Below are positions 7,927 to 16,453 of a stretch of DNA of 64,000 bases, in pieces (position 1 is the first letter of the stretch; each line of letters starts with the position of its first letter). Below the pieces are notes generated by a model, which saw only the letters and a list, made by a program, of their open reading frames with translations, did not search any database and was not told where the DNA came from. Origin of the DNA: Bacteroidota bacterium (lineage in GTDB: Bacteria; Bacteroidota; Bacteroidia; B-17B0; Aurantibacillaceae); NCBI GenBank assembly GCA_017303905.1, contig JAFLBH010000003.1, forward strand, positions 310,001-374,000. Direction: 5' to 3'. Position numbers and translations under genes: made by a program.

Positions 7927-8643
7927 TTAAATTAAATCAAATAATGATTCTACACCCGGGTATCTATTTACCGTAAATCCTTCTGCATAACGTGCGCCAA
8001 TGGCTCTGCCCCAAATTACATTCTTGGATTTAATTGCCTCCAAAAATTCGGGACCGGAAATTGGCGTAACCGGTTCTTTGGATTTTGGATTATAAAACTG
8101 TGAAGAGAAAGCCATGATAGCTTCCATTTTCTTATCCATAAAATCGGTAATATCAATAACGAAATCAGGGTGAATGAAATTATCCTGAATGTAATGATAA
8201 AGAGCTTTTGGTCGCCAGCAATCCTGCTTCTTTCCTTTGTAAGTGGTAGATACTTTTATTAGACCACTATAAAAACATGCATCCGCTACTAATTTGGCGG
8301 CACGTCCATGATCAGGATGACGGTCGCTGATTGCATTGCATAAAACGATTTCAGGTTTATAGAGACGGATTTTTTCGATTATCTTCTTCTGAGTTTTTTC
8401 ATCATTGGCAAAAAAACCATCCGACAAATTCATTTGATCGCGAAAAGAAACACCCATGAGTTTAGCCGCTTTCATAGCTTCCTTGGTTCGGATTTGTGCG
8501 TTACCACGTGTACCCAATTCGCCGCGTGTAAGATCAAGGATTCCTACCTTCTTTCCCTCGGCAATGTGCTTTAAAACGGTTCCGCTGCACGACAATTCAA
8601 CATCATCAGGATGCACACCTATAGCTAAAATGTCGATTTTCAT
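7927..8643 (-). CDS. bshB1: Bacillithiol biosynthesis deacetylase BshB1
   Basis: Removes the acetyl group from GlcNAc-malate, the second step of bacillithiol synthesis. The 238-residue protein shows the PIG-L/LmbE zinc motif GVHPDDVE near residue 10, the TRGELGTRGNAQIRTKEA segment characteristic of BshB1, and DRHPDHGRA with further metal ligands. I place the start at the ATG at 8641–8643 (MKIDILAIGVHPDD); the longer frame from 8715 would run through the intrinsic terminator of the upstream gene. bshA and bshC are not in the window. Confidence 0.93.
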   Translation of the reverse strand: MKIDILAIGVHPDDVELSCSGTVLKHIAEGKKVGILDLTRGELGTRGNAQIRTKEAMKAAKLMGVSFRDQMNLSDGFFANDEKTQKKIIEKIRLYKPEIVLCNAISDRHPDHGRAAKLVADACFYSGLIKVSTTYKGKKQDCWRPKALYHYIQDNFIHPDFVIDITDFMDKKMEAIMAFSSQFYNPKSKEPVTPISGPEFLEAIKSKNVIWGRAIGARYAEGFTVNRYPGVESLFDLI

Positions 8644-8680
8644 AGAAAAAATGAATTCGTACGAATATACGAATTTAACA

Positions 8681-8716
8681 AAAACAAAAATGCCCGATTT
8701 AGATAAACCGGGCATT
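8681..8716 (-). terminator. Intrinsic terminator after the glutathione-peroxidase-like gene
   Basis: A perfect 8-bp stem, AATGCCCG (8689–8696) with CGGGCATT (8709–8716), and a 12-nt loop. On the minus strand it is followed by TTTTTGTTTTTG. It lies 25 nt beyond the stop of the gene at 8741 and before the bshB1 start, separating the two units. Confidence 0.8.
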
Positions 8717-8740
8717 AGAATAGTCTAATAAAGTGAGCGA

Positions 8741-9307
8741 TTACTTCTTATCTTCTATCCAGTTAACGATTTTATTACAATCCGGTTTTCTTGCCGGCGA
8801 TACACTGTCGATTAAGTGTCCTTCTTCATCAATCATGTATTTCTGAAAATTCCATTTCACCGAACTGTTCATCACCCCATTTTTCTCCTTTTGTGTTAAC
8901 CATTTATACAGCTCGCACATATCATCGCCTTTTACTGAAACTTTTTCCATCATAGGGAAAGTTACCCCATAGTTTTTAGTACAAAAAGATTTAATCTCAG
9001 AATTTGAACCCGGTTCCTGACTTCCAAAATTATTGGCAGGAAAACCGATGATGGTGAAATTTTTATTCTTGTACTTTTCATAAACCTCCTGCAATTGTTT
9101 GTATTGAGGCGTTAAACCACATTCGCTGGCCGTATTCACAATAAGGATTTTCTTTCCCTTTAAAGAAGCAAAATCCAATTCGGCTCCATCAATGGTTTTA
9201 ACTTTAAAACCATAAATAGTTGGCTTAGGGCCGTTATCCTTTTTAAATTTAAATGCAAAACCAAACAGCATAAGCGTGGCAATTAAGAGTATATTTTTTG
9301 TTTTCAT
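8741..9307 (-). CDS. Glutathione peroxidase family thiol peroxidase, exported
   Basis: A thioredoxin-fold peroxide reductase of 188 residues. NTASECGLTPQY carries the peroxidatic Cys, GFPANNFGSQEPG the conserved Gln loop and VKWNFQKYMID the conserved Trp. The N-terminus MKTKNILLIATLMLFGFAFKF is hydrophobic, suggesting export or membrane anchoring. A second Cys near FCTKNYG may be the resolving Cys, so thioredoxin rather than glutathione is the likely reductant. I chose the ATG at 9307 because it begins a normal signal sequence; an in-frame ATG at 9325 adds six residues. Confidence 0.92.
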   Translation of the reverse strand: MKTKNILLIATLMLFGFAFKFKKDNGPKPTIYGFKVKTIDGAELDFASLKGKKILIVNTASECGLTPQYKQLQEVYEKYKNKNFTIIGFPANNFGSQEPGSNSEIKSFCTKNYGVTFPMMEKVSVKGDDMCELYKWLTQKEKNGVMNSSVKWNFQKYMIDEEGHLIDSVSPARKPDCNKIVNWIEDKK

Positions 9308-9359
9308 GGTAGTATAACAATTCAAATATCATTATGTTTACACAAAGTTAAAATATATT

Positions 9360-9794
9360 ATGAGCATTTGGCATAACACTCCCACTTTAACTGAAATTAA
9401 CGCCCTAAACGAAGGCACCTTGGGCGAACACATGAGTATTACTTTTACTGAAATTGGCGATGATTTCATCAAAGCTTCGATGCCGGTTGACAATCGCACC
9501 AAGCAACCTTTTGGCTTATTGCATGGAGGTGCCTCCGTGGCTTTAGCTGAAACCATTGGTAGTGTTGCCAGTTGGTGCGCCGTTAATCGCGACTTATTTA
9601 TTGGTGTTGGAATTGAAATTAATGCCAATCATGTAAAAGCGGTTACGAGCGGAATGGTAACAGGCATTTGTAAACCTATTCATGTAAGCGGAAAAAATCA
9701 CGTTTGGGATATACGCATTTACAACGAACAAAATGAATTATGTTGTGTGAGCCGTTTTACCTGTACGGTCGTTGCAAAAAACAGATTTAACTAG
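9360..9794 (+). CDS. Hotdog-fold acyl-CoA thioesterase (PaaI/MenI type)
   Basis: A 144-residue single hotdog domain. LLHGGASVALAETIGSVAS is the characteristic helix, with conserved His-Gly-Gly and the catalytic Glu in ALAET, followed by GVGIEINANHVKAV and the CVSRFTCTV strand end. These features fit the group including DHNA-CoA hydrolase MenI and phenylacetyl-CoA thioesterases; the exact substrate cannot be told from sequence. It converges on bioA, and the two coding regions overlap by 8 nt at their 3' ends. Confidence 0.87.
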   Translation: MSIWHNTPTLTEINALNEGTLGEHMSITFTEIGDDFIKASMPVDNRTKQPFGLLHGGASVALAETIGSVASWCAVNRDLFIGVGIEINANHVKAVTSGMVTGICKPIHVSGKNHVWDIRIYNEQNELCCVSRFTCTVVAKNRFN

Positions 9795-11055
9795 CGAGGA
9801 AATCTTCTATTGCAGAATAAATCTCCTTTAATTCATCATCCGTAACACAATAAGGCGGTATCAAATAAAACACATTACCGAGCGGGCGCAGCAAAATACC
9901 TCTACTCAGAAAGTAAGTGGTGATTTTTTCAGAAACGTTGTTCAAATAATGCGTGTGTTCTTCAGTATTCAATTCAAAGGCCAGTATAGTTCCGCATTGC
10001 CTTACATCTTTGAGCTTATCATTCGATTTAATCTTTGATAAGAAACCGGCATGTAATTGTGCTATACGCTTTATACTATCAAATGTCTCCTCCTTCTCCA
10101 TTAAGTCTAAGCTCGCTAAGGCAGCCGAACAAGCAGTTGGATTAGCCGTGTAACTATGTCCGTGAAAAAACGTTTTTGTTTTATCCTCGGAAATAAATCC
10201 TTTATAAATAAACTCCGCGCATGAAGTAACACCTAAAGGCATGTAACCTCCGGTTAATCCTTTTGATAAACAAATAATGTCGGGTTTGTTTTGTAAATAA
10301 TCACTCGCAAAAAACTTTCCTGTTCTTCCAAAGCCAGTCATTACTTCATCTGCAATGGTGATTACTTTATTTAATTTACATAAGGCTAAAAGACGATCGA
10401 GATATTGCGCTTCATACATAACCATTCCTGCAGCACCCTGAACCAATGGCTCAAATATAAACGCGGCTACAGAATGATTCTGAAAAAGTGTAGTGAGTTG
10501 TCGCTCAATGTTGATTATATTTCCTTCATTCGGAATTGGAACATGCACCACATCAAATAACAATTTCTCGAAGGCATTATTAAACACATTTCTTTCTCCT
10601 ACACTCATACCTCCAAATGTATCGCCATGATAAGCGTTTTCGAAAGCGATAAACAAAGGCTTTTCTTCACCTTGATTATTCCAAAACTGAAGTGCCATTT
10701 TGAGCGCCACCTCAACAGCTGTTGAACCGTTATCGGAATAAAATATTTTATTTTGATTGGAAGGAAGTTGCTTTAATAAGCGTTCAGCCAAATCAACAGC
10801 CGGCTTATGCGTAAATCCACTGAACATCACATGCTCCATATGGTTTACTTGCTCTGCCACTTTTTGCGAAATGTATGGATGCGAATGACCATGTAAATTC
10901 ACCCACCAACTGCTAATTGCGTCCATGTATTTATTACCATTCACATCGTAATAATACAATCCTTTTGCACGCTCAACAACAATGGGCTCATCAGCATTCT
11001 TTAAATGGGTAAAGGGATGCCAAACAAATGCTTTATCTTTTTCACTCAGGTTCAT
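9787..11055 (-). CDS. bioA: Adenosylmethionine–8-amino-7-oxononanoate aminotransferase
   Basis: A PLP enzyme converting KAPA to DAPA with S-adenosylmethionine as amino donor. The 422-residue length is standard. Family marks are WHPFTHLKN at the N-terminus, YSDNGSTAVEVALKMA, the cofactor Asp in ITIADEVMTGFGRTGK, the PLP lysine in LSKGLTGGYMPLG and FFHGHSYTANP. It is the last gene of the biotin operon, its ATG overlapping the bioD stop by 1 nt (TAATG). Confidence 0.97.
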   Translation of the reverse strand: MNLSEKDKAFVWHPFTHLKNADEPIVVERAKGLYYYDVNGNKYMDAISSWWVNLHGHSHPYISQKVAEQVNHMEHVMFSGFTHKPAVDLAERLLKQLPSNQNKIFYSDNGSTAVEVALKMALQFWNNQGEEKPLFIAFENAYHGDTFGGMSVGERNVFNNAFEKLLFDVVHVPIPNEGNIINIERQLTTLFQNHSVAAFIFEPLVQGAAGMVMYEAQYLDRLLALCKLNKVITIADEVMTGFGRTGKFFASDYLQNKPDIICLSKGLTGGYMPLGVTSCAEFIYKGFISEDKTKTFFHGHSYTANPTACSAALASLDLMEKEETFDSIKRIAQLHAGFLSKIKSNDKLKDVRQCGTILAFELNTEEHTHYLNNVSEKITTYFLSRGILLRPLGNVFYLIPPYCVTDDELKEIYSAIEDFLAS

Positions 11056-11672
11056 TAAAACAAATAGATATTTAATTTGGAAGCCTGTTCGCTTATGAAT
11101 TCTTTATTTGCATTTTTCGAAAAGGGAATTTCAGCAAGAACAGGAATGTTTTTATAATTAATTATTGCAGACTTAACATCTTCCTGAAAATCTCCGTTTA
11201 AAATTAATCCATGTATTTTGTAATTATGATTCAGCAAATAATCAATTGACAATAACGAATGATTTATACAACCCAAATAAGAACTTACGACTAAAATGAC
11301 CGAAGCGTTGAATTGCTGTGCCAGTTCAATCACATATTCCTTTTCATTGATAGGAACTAATAATCCACCCGCACCTTCAATTATCATTTTATTGGAGGTA
11401 TATGGTAATTGGATATTTCTCTTCTCAATCTTTACATCTTCCAATTTGGCAGCCAAATGTGGTGAAGCAGGCTCTTTCAACAAATAAGCTTCAGGATGAA
11501 AAACAGAAATGGTATTAGACACCAATGACCGAACTGATTCTTTATCGGTACCTTCACTTGTTCCGCTCTGAATGGGCTTCCAGTAATCGGCTGACAAAGC
11601 TTCGGTTAAAATCGCCGAAACAATGGTTTTTCCAACATTAGTACCTATACCGCTTACAAAATAGTTTTTCAT
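11055..11672 (-). CDS. bioD: Dethiobiotin synthetase
   Basis: ATP-dependent closure of the ureido ring of dethiobiotin from DAPA and CO2. The 205-residue protein begins with the modified P-loop GIGTNVGKT, with KPIQSGT and IEGAGGLLVPI following as in the family. Both gene junctions are 1-nt TAATG overlaps, indicating translational coupling with bioF upstream and bioA downstream. Confidence 0.95.
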   Translation of the reverse strand: MKNYFVSGIGTNVGKTIVSAILTEALSADYWKPIQSGTSEGTDKESVRSLVSNTISVFHPEAYLLKEPASPHLAAKLEDVKIEKRNIQLPYTSNKMIIEGAGGLLVPINEKEYVIELAQQFNASVILVVSSYLGCINHSLLSIDYLLNHNYKIHGLILNGDFQEDVKSAIINYKNIPVLAEIPFSKNANKEFISEQASKLNIYLF

Positions 11673-12775
11673 TATAATAAATCTATCAGTCTTTTAATCT
11701 CTTCTTTTGTATTAAATGCATGTAAGCAAATACGTATTCTCTCGCTTCCTGCTTTTACAGTCGGACTTTTAATTCCCTTAACAAATAAGCCCGCCGCTTC
11801 AAATTTATTCTCAATCTCATTCACTTTGTTATTATCACCATAAACCCTACAATGAATAGCGCTTTTACTTTCAATGAATCCATCTTTCTCTCTCGCCAAA
11901 TCGTTAAACCACTCAATATTCTCTTTCAACTTCGAGATAGTATTGGTTGATACTAATAAATCGTAAGCCGCAGCAATGGTGGCTATACTGTGTGGAGGCA
12001 AAGCCGTAGTATAGATAAATGAGCGCGCATAATTAATTAAATAGTCCTTCAATAACTGACTACCAACAACAGCGGCACCATGACAGCCCATTGCTTTTCC
12101 AAATGTATATACGCGGGCAAAAACACTGCTTTCAATTCCTAATTCATTACACAAGCCTCTGCCATTCTTTCCAAATACACCAATGGCATGTGCTTCATCT
12201 ACAATTAAAAATATCTTTTTGTTATCACATACTTTTGTTAATTCAAGCAAAGGAGCGCAATCGCCATCCATTGAATACACACTTTCCACAACAATATAAA
12301 TGTTTCCGGCAACGTCTGTATTCCTCTCTAACATTCGTTTTAAATGCTCAATATCATTATGCTTGATTTTATATGACTTCGCTAAACTTAAACGAATACC
12401 ATCGTGTATGGAGGCATGAATTAGTTCATCATACAAAACTAAATCGTGCTTAGAAGTTATTGAGGATAGCAAACCTAAATTAGCATCATAACCCGAATTA
12501 AACACAAGTGCCGCTTCTGCCGAATGAAACTCCGCTATTTTGTTTTCAAGGTCTTCAACAATAGCCGTATGTCCGGAAATTAATCGAGAACCTGTAGATC
12601 CACTTTGAAAACCTTTATTTGAGATTCCGGATTGAAGAAGTTCTTTTTTAGCAAATCCCAAATAATCGTTACTGCTAAAATCGATGAGATGTTGGTAGTT
12701 TTTTAGGGAACGAAAAAGCCCTTTGCGCTTACGTTCTTCAAGCATCTGAAGTAAATGCAAAGGGCCTTTCACCAT
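11672..12775 (-). CDS. bioF: 8-amino-7-oxononanoate synthase
   Basis: A PLP enzyme condensing pimeloyl thioester with alanine to give KAPA. The 367-residue protein shows NYLGFA, FNSGYDANLG, the cofactor-binding Asp/His in LIVDEAHAIGVFGKNGRG and the PLP lysine in YTFGKAMGCHGAA. Related alpha-oxoamine synthases (Kbl, HemA) look similar, but the flanking bioD and bioA settle the assignment. It begins 11 nt after the WG-repeat gene. Confidence 0.95.
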   Translation of the reverse strand: MVKGPLHLLQMLEERKRKGLFRSLKNYQHLIDFSSNDYLGFAKKELLQSGISNKGFQSGSTGSRLISGHTAIVEDLENKIAEFHSAEAALVFNSGYDANLGLLSSITSKHDLVLYDELIHASIHDGIRLSLAKSYKIKHNDIEHLKRMLERNTDVAGNIYIVVESVYSMDGDCAPLLELTKVCDNKKIFLIVDEAHAIGVFGKNGRGLCNELGIESSVFARVYTFGKAMGCHGAAVVGSQLLKDYLINYARSFIYTTALPPHSIATIAAAYDLLVSTNTISKLKENIEWFNDLAREKDGFIESKSAIHCRVYGDNNKVNEIENKFEAAGLFVKGIKSPTVKAGSERIRICLHAFNTKEEIKRLIDLL

Positions 12776-12786
12776 TTTGAAATTTG

Positions 12787-13251
12787 TTATTCTAATTTAA
12801 GTAGCACTTCTTTTCCGCTCGCACGTGCGCGAACCAATCCGCTTTCTTCGAATTTCAAATGCTCGTACTTCGGCTCGATAATAATTTTACCGCTAAAATC
12901 AATCACACCTTTAAACGGACCTTTGCAAATAATAGCACGGCCATTTTTAAAACCACTGATGCGCTCGTAATTTGGTTCAACCAACAAAGTACCATCGGTT
13001 TTAATTAAACCTACCTTTCCTTTTTTACGTGCATATCCTATTCCATCCTTTCCAAATCCGGTTAAAGATTCCCACTCAGGCTTGATGGTTTCCTTTCCTA
13101 AGGAATCTATTAATCCTTTTTTACCCGCTACTTCAACAATGGCATAACCATTATAGAATTTTCCGATACGATCGTATTTCGCGGATACTTCAGTCTGAGC
13201 GCTTAACTGAAACGCAACAAACAAACTCAATACAAAAAATAATTTTTTCAT
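12787..13251 (-). CDS. WG-repeat exported protein within the biotin operon
   Basis: A 154-residue protein with signal peptide MKKLFFVLSLFVAFQLSAQ followed by about four WG-type repeats (KKGLIDSLGKETIKPEWESL, KVGLIKTDGTLLVEPNYERI, FKGVIDFSGKIIIEPKYEHL). WG repeats are beta-rich and usually of unknown binding function. It sits between bioB and bioF with gaps of 10–11 nt, so it is in the same transcript. A secreted repeat protein has no known role in biotin synthesis; its position may be incidental. Confidence 0.85.
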   Translation of the reverse strand: MKKLFFVLSLFVAFQLSAQTEVSAKYDRIGKFYNGYAIVEVAGKKGLIDSLGKETIKPEWESLTGFGKDGIGYARKKGKVGLIKTDGTLLVEPNYERISGFKNGRAIICKGPFKGVIDFSGKIIIEPKYEHLKFEESGLVRARASGKEVLLKLE

Positions 13252-13261
13252 GATTTCGATT

Positions 13262-14236
13262 TTAAACTAAGGCTTCTTTTTCTTTATCTGCGAAGGCCTT
13301 TTTCGGACTCAAACCTAATATTTTAAACATTTCCATGTCCTGATTATAATCAGGATTCGGTGTCGTTAACAATTTTTCACCCGCGAAAATAGAATTAGCA
13401 CCGGCTAAAAAACAAAGTGCCTGACCTTCCATACTCATTCCCTGACGACCGGCAGATAAACGTACCGCGGTATTTGGTAAAATAATTCGTGTTGTAGCAA
13501 TCATGCGCACCATATCCCAAATTGGAACAGGAGGCTGATCTTCTAACGGTGTACCTTCCACGGCAACTAAAGCATTGATAGGAACTGATTCCGGTTGAGG
13601 ACGTAATAGACTTAAAGTATACAACATCCCTACTCTATCCTCAATACTTTCTCCCATACCAATAATTCCACCCGAACAAACAGTTAATCCGGCCTTACGC
13701 ACATTTTTAATTGTGTTTAAGCGATCGTCGTAGTTACGAGTTGAAATAATGTTGTTATAGTTTTCTTCCGACGTATCTAAATTATGATTGTAAGCATAAA
13801 GTCCGGCATCCGCTAATTTCTTAGCTTGGTCTTCTGTTACCATCCCTAAAGTAGCACAAACTTCCAAACCCTTACTATTGATGGTTTTCACCATATCTAA
13901 CACTTTATCAAAGTCGCGGTTATCGCGCACTTCTCTCCATGCCGCACCTAAGCACATACGGCTGGCTCCACCTGCTTTTGCATTATCTGCCGCTTCGGTT
14001 ACTTCAGCAACATCCATTAGTTTATGAACTTTTACCTCGGTATGATAACGCGCAGCTTGCGGACAATAGGCGCAATCTTCCGGACATCCGCCGGTTTTGA
14101 TAGATAGCAAAGAGCTTACTTGCACTTCTCCAACCTTATGGTGTTGCTTATGCACTTCAGCTGCTTTATAAATCAACTCCATCAAAGGAGTATTATACAC
14201 TTCTAAAATCTCTTCTTTAGTCCAGTTTTTAGTCAT
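13262..14236 (-). CDS. bioB: Biotin synthase
   Basis: A radical-SAM enzyme inserting sulfur into dethiobiotin. The 324-residue protein has the CxxxCxxC cluster motif [12 protein letters not shown] (C51, C55, C58 from this start), then [15 protein letters not shown], the YNHNLDTS segment and the C-terminal [11 protein letters not shown] start at the ATG at 14236 (MTKNWTKEE); an ATG at 14254 would lie on the predicted -7 box and is rejected. It is the first gene of bioB–WG–bioF–bioD–bioA. Confidence 0.97.
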   Translation of the reverse strand: MTKNWTKEEILEVYNTPLMELIYKAAEVHKQHHKVGEVQVSSLLSIKTGGCPEDCAYCPQAARYHTEVKVHKLMDVAEVTEAADNAKAGGASRMCLGAAWREVRDNRDFDKVLDMVKTINSKGLEVCATLGMVTEDQAKKLADAGLYAYNHNLDTSEENYNNIISTRNYDDRLNTIKNVRKAGLTVCSGGIIGMGESIEDRVGMLYTLSLLRPQPESVPINALVAVEGTPLEDQPPVPIWDMVRMIATTRIILPNTAVRLSAGRQGMSMEGQALCFLAGANSIFAGEKLLTTPNPDYNQDMEMFKILGLSPKKAFADKEKEALV

Positions 14237-14251
14237 AAAAAACGCTTTAAA

Positions 14252-14282
14252 CAAAGATAGTTATATCCCTTAAAACAGGCAA
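14252..14282 (-). promoter_or_regulatory. Predicted biotin operon promoter (Bacteroidota -33/-7 type)
   Basis: On the minus strand, TTG (14282–14280) is separated by 20 nt from TATCTTTG (14259–14252), matching the Bacteroidota consensus TTG-N~19–21-TAnnTTTG. Transcription would start just upstream of the ATG at 14236, giving a very short leader. No clear biotin-repressor palindrome was found. Confidence 0.65.
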
Positions 14283-14366
14283 TTTTATGCTTAAATAACG
14301 CTGAATGGTTAAAAACTAATCAGAACCAGGCTGTTAATTAGGCGGCTAAGTTCCGTTATTTGCAAT

Positions 14367-14648
14367 ATGCGTTGGATAATTATCACACTTTTAACAATTT
14401 TTACTTACAGTTTATTGCCGGCTCAAAACGACGCCATGATGCAAGGAAAGCGCAAACAAAAGAGGGTTTGGAGGCGCTGGAGGCCGGGTGAACGTAAAAA
14501 CAAAACTGCCTATAATCCCTATTTGAAAAAGAAAAAAGGCGATCGCGTGAGTGATGACATTAACAAGGGAAATAAAAAAGAGATTCGCCGTCAGAGGAAA
14601 GTATACAAAAAACAATTAAAACAAGGCAAAAAGAAAACGCAGGATTAA
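14367..14648 (+). CDS. Small, strongly basic exported protein
   Basis: A 93-residue protein with signal peptide MRWIIITLLTIFTYSLLPAQ and a mature part made largely of Lys and Arg (KRKQKRVWRRWRPGERKNK, EIRRQRKVYKKQLKQGKKK). No domain is recognised. Such a charge would favour binding to nucleic acid, polyphosphate or lipopolysaccharide, but that is only inference. Its TAA overlaps the ATG of the following MFS gene by one base (TAATG), so the two are translationally coupled. Confidence 0.7.
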   Translation: MRWIIITLLTIFTYSLLPAQNDAMMQGKRKQKRVWRRWRPGERKNKTAYNPYLKKKKGDRVSDDINKGNKKEIRRQRKVYKKQLKQGKKKTQD

Positions 14649-15841
14649 TGCTTAACCGAACGCTTTCTTTATACAAAACTTCATTTACGGGATTATCACC
14701 GCAAACCTGGACTTTATCACTTATTTTATTAGTTAACCGAAGTGGCACTATGGTGGTTCCGTTTCTAACCTTATACTTAACCACAAAGGAAATGGGCTGT
14801 ACGCTAAGTCAGGCCGGAACGGTAATGGGACTTTTTGGTTTAGGATCGATAGTTGGTGCTTTTATTGGAGGAAAATTAAGTGACCGGATTGGCTTTCATA
14901 AAGTACAATTATTAAGCTTACTTCTCGGTGGTGTAATGTTTATTACACTCGGACAAGTAAAAGCTTACGAACTAATTTGCGTTACCACATTTTTCTTAAG
15001 TATGGTTAATGAAGCTTTCAGGCCCGCCAACTCTAGTGCCATTGCTTATTATAGCACAGCTGAAAACAGAACACGCTCCTACTCTTTAAATCGTTTGGCT
15101 ATAAATTTAGGATGGGCAGTTGGTGCTTCGTTAGGCGGAATTATTGCATCCTATAATTACGAACTTCTTTTTTGGGTAGACGGAATGACTAATATTGCCG
15201 CGGCTACTTTATTGTTTTATACATTTAAATCACCGCGCTTAAAAAATAACGAAACGAAAGAAGAAGTTGAAGTGCCCACGGAAGAGTCGGCTTACAAAGA
15301 CAAAACCTACTTGTGGTATATTATTTTGGTGATGCTTTTTGGTTTATGCTTTTTTCAATTGTTCACTACAGTTCCGAAATATTTCCGCGATGGATTATTC
15401 TTAAGTGAAAAATACATAGGTTTTTTGATGGCTGTAAATGGATTGTTGATTGTGATTTTAGAAATGGTTTTAATCTATCTGTTAGAAGGAAAACGCAACA
15501 TTTCATTTTACATGGCAATCGGCACTTTAATTTGCGCCTTATCGTTTCTATGTTTATTAATTCCGGGTCCCGCAGCTATGATTAGCTTATTAATGATTTT
15601 AGTAATTACGATTGGTGAAATAATTGCCATGCCTTTTATGAATACATACTGGACAAAAAGAAGTAAACCACACAACAGAGGACAATATGCTGCCTTATTT
15701 ACAATGGCCTGGGGTGTCGCTCAAACATTTGGCCCATACTTAGTAGCTTTAGTCATAGATCATAAAGGATATAATATTGCGTTTGTACTAGTATCAATGG
15801 TGTTTTGTATTTGCTCTCTTGGATTTACCAAACTCAAATAA
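14648..15841 (+). CDS. MFS transporter
   Basis: A 397-residue inner-membrane protein with about 12 hydrophobic spans. The first inter-helix loop carries the MFS motif in GGKLSDRIGFHKVQ, and the N-terminal half resembles the drug-efflux MdtH-like group (LLVNRSGTMVVPFLTLYL, FRPANSSAIAYY). A charged loop near residues 198–215 separates the two halves. The substrate cannot be predicted. Confidence 0.88.
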   Translation: MLNRTLSLYKTSFTGLSPQTWTLSLILLVNRSGTMVVPFLTLYLTTKEMGCTLSQAGTVMGLFGLGSIVGAFIGGKLSDRIGFHKVQLLSLLLGGVMFITLGQVKAYELICVTTFFLSMVNEAFRPANSSAIAYYSTAENRTRSYSLNRLAINLGWAVGASLGGIIASYNYELLFWVDGMTNIAAATLLFYTFKSPRLKNNETKEEVEVPTEESAYKDKTYLWYIILVMLFGLCFFQLFTTVPKYFRDGLFLSEKYIGFLMAVNGLLIVILEMVLIYLLEGKRNISFYMAIGTLICALSFLCLLIPGPAAMISLLMILVITIGEIIAMPFMNTYWTKRSKPHNRGQYAALFTMAWGVAQTFGPYLVALVIDHKGYNIAFVLVSMVFCICSLGFTKLK

Positions 15842-15937
15842 GCCTTCACTTAATATTGAATTATCTATTCATTTGTGAAAATTAGTTAAGCGATACTATT
15901 TTTGATTCACATCAAAAAATTTCATTTTATTCCCCTC

Positions 15938-15945
15938 TACTTTTG
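15938..15945 (+). promoter_or_regulatory. Candidate -7 promoter element of the yiaA-like gene
   Basis: TACTTTTG matches TAnnTTTG exactly and lies 22 nt before the ATG at 15968. No TTG occurs at the expected distance upstream, so the call rests on the -7 box alone. Confidence 0.4.
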
Positions 15946-15967
15946 AATCATAATTAAAAAACAAATT

Positions 15968-16423
15968 ATGACTCAAAAACCCTCAAATGCCTTTATTGGC
16001 GCTTCATGGTTAGCGCTATTAACCGGCGGCATTTCTTATATCGTTGGATTATGGAATGCTAATATGTATTTGAATGAAAAAGGTTATTATTTTACTGTGC
16101 TAATGTTCGGTCTCTTTTCTGTTATTTCATTGCAAAAAGCGGTGCGTGATGATTTGGAAGGTATACCGGTTACATCCATTTACTATGGGATTAGTTGGTT
16201 TTGTACAGTACTGTCGATACTATTATTAGTGGTTGGATTATGGAACGCAGAGCTGGACAAAAGTGAAAAAGGTTTTTACGGCATGTCGTTTACATTGGCT
16301 TTGTTTGCCGCTGTTGCCGTTCAGAAAAACATTCGCGATAGTGTATCGGTAAAAAAAAGTAAACCAAAAGAAGAAGAACAAACTTCGAATTATTATGTTA
16401 ACACGGGCGAATTAGAAAAGTAG
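15968..16423 (+). CDS. YiaA/YiaB-family inner-membrane protein
   Basis: A 151-residue membrane protein with four spans arranged as two similar helix pairs: [36 protein letters not shown] and the later [36 protein letters not shown]. The paired GLWNA…EKG(Y/F)Y pattern is the hallmark of the YiaAB two-helix domain. Its function is unknown. It is a monocistronic gene between converging and diverging neighbours. Confidence 0.88.
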   Translation: MTQKPSNAFIGASWLALLTGGISYIVGLWNANMYLNEKGYYFTVLMFGLFSVISLQKAVRDDLEGIPVTSIYYGISWFCTVLSILLLVVGLWNAELDKSEKGFYGMSFTLALFAAVAVQKNIRDSVSVKKSKPKEEEQTSNYYVNTGELEK

Positions 16424-16453
16424 ATTAAGTTTCCACCAAAGCATTTCAAGTAA

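Noticed and set aside
8644-8715. N-terminal extension of BshB1
   Set aside because: It would run through the preceding gene's terminator hairpin, and the family starts at MKIDILAIGVHPDD.
14237-14254. Upstream ATG of bioB adding MFKAFF
   Set aside because: The codon falls on the predicted -7 box (TATCTTTG), so it would not be transcribed.
14283-14366. Possible BirA-type biotin operator near the bio promoter
   Set aside because: I looked for a TTGTAAAC-type palindrome around the promoter and found none convincing.
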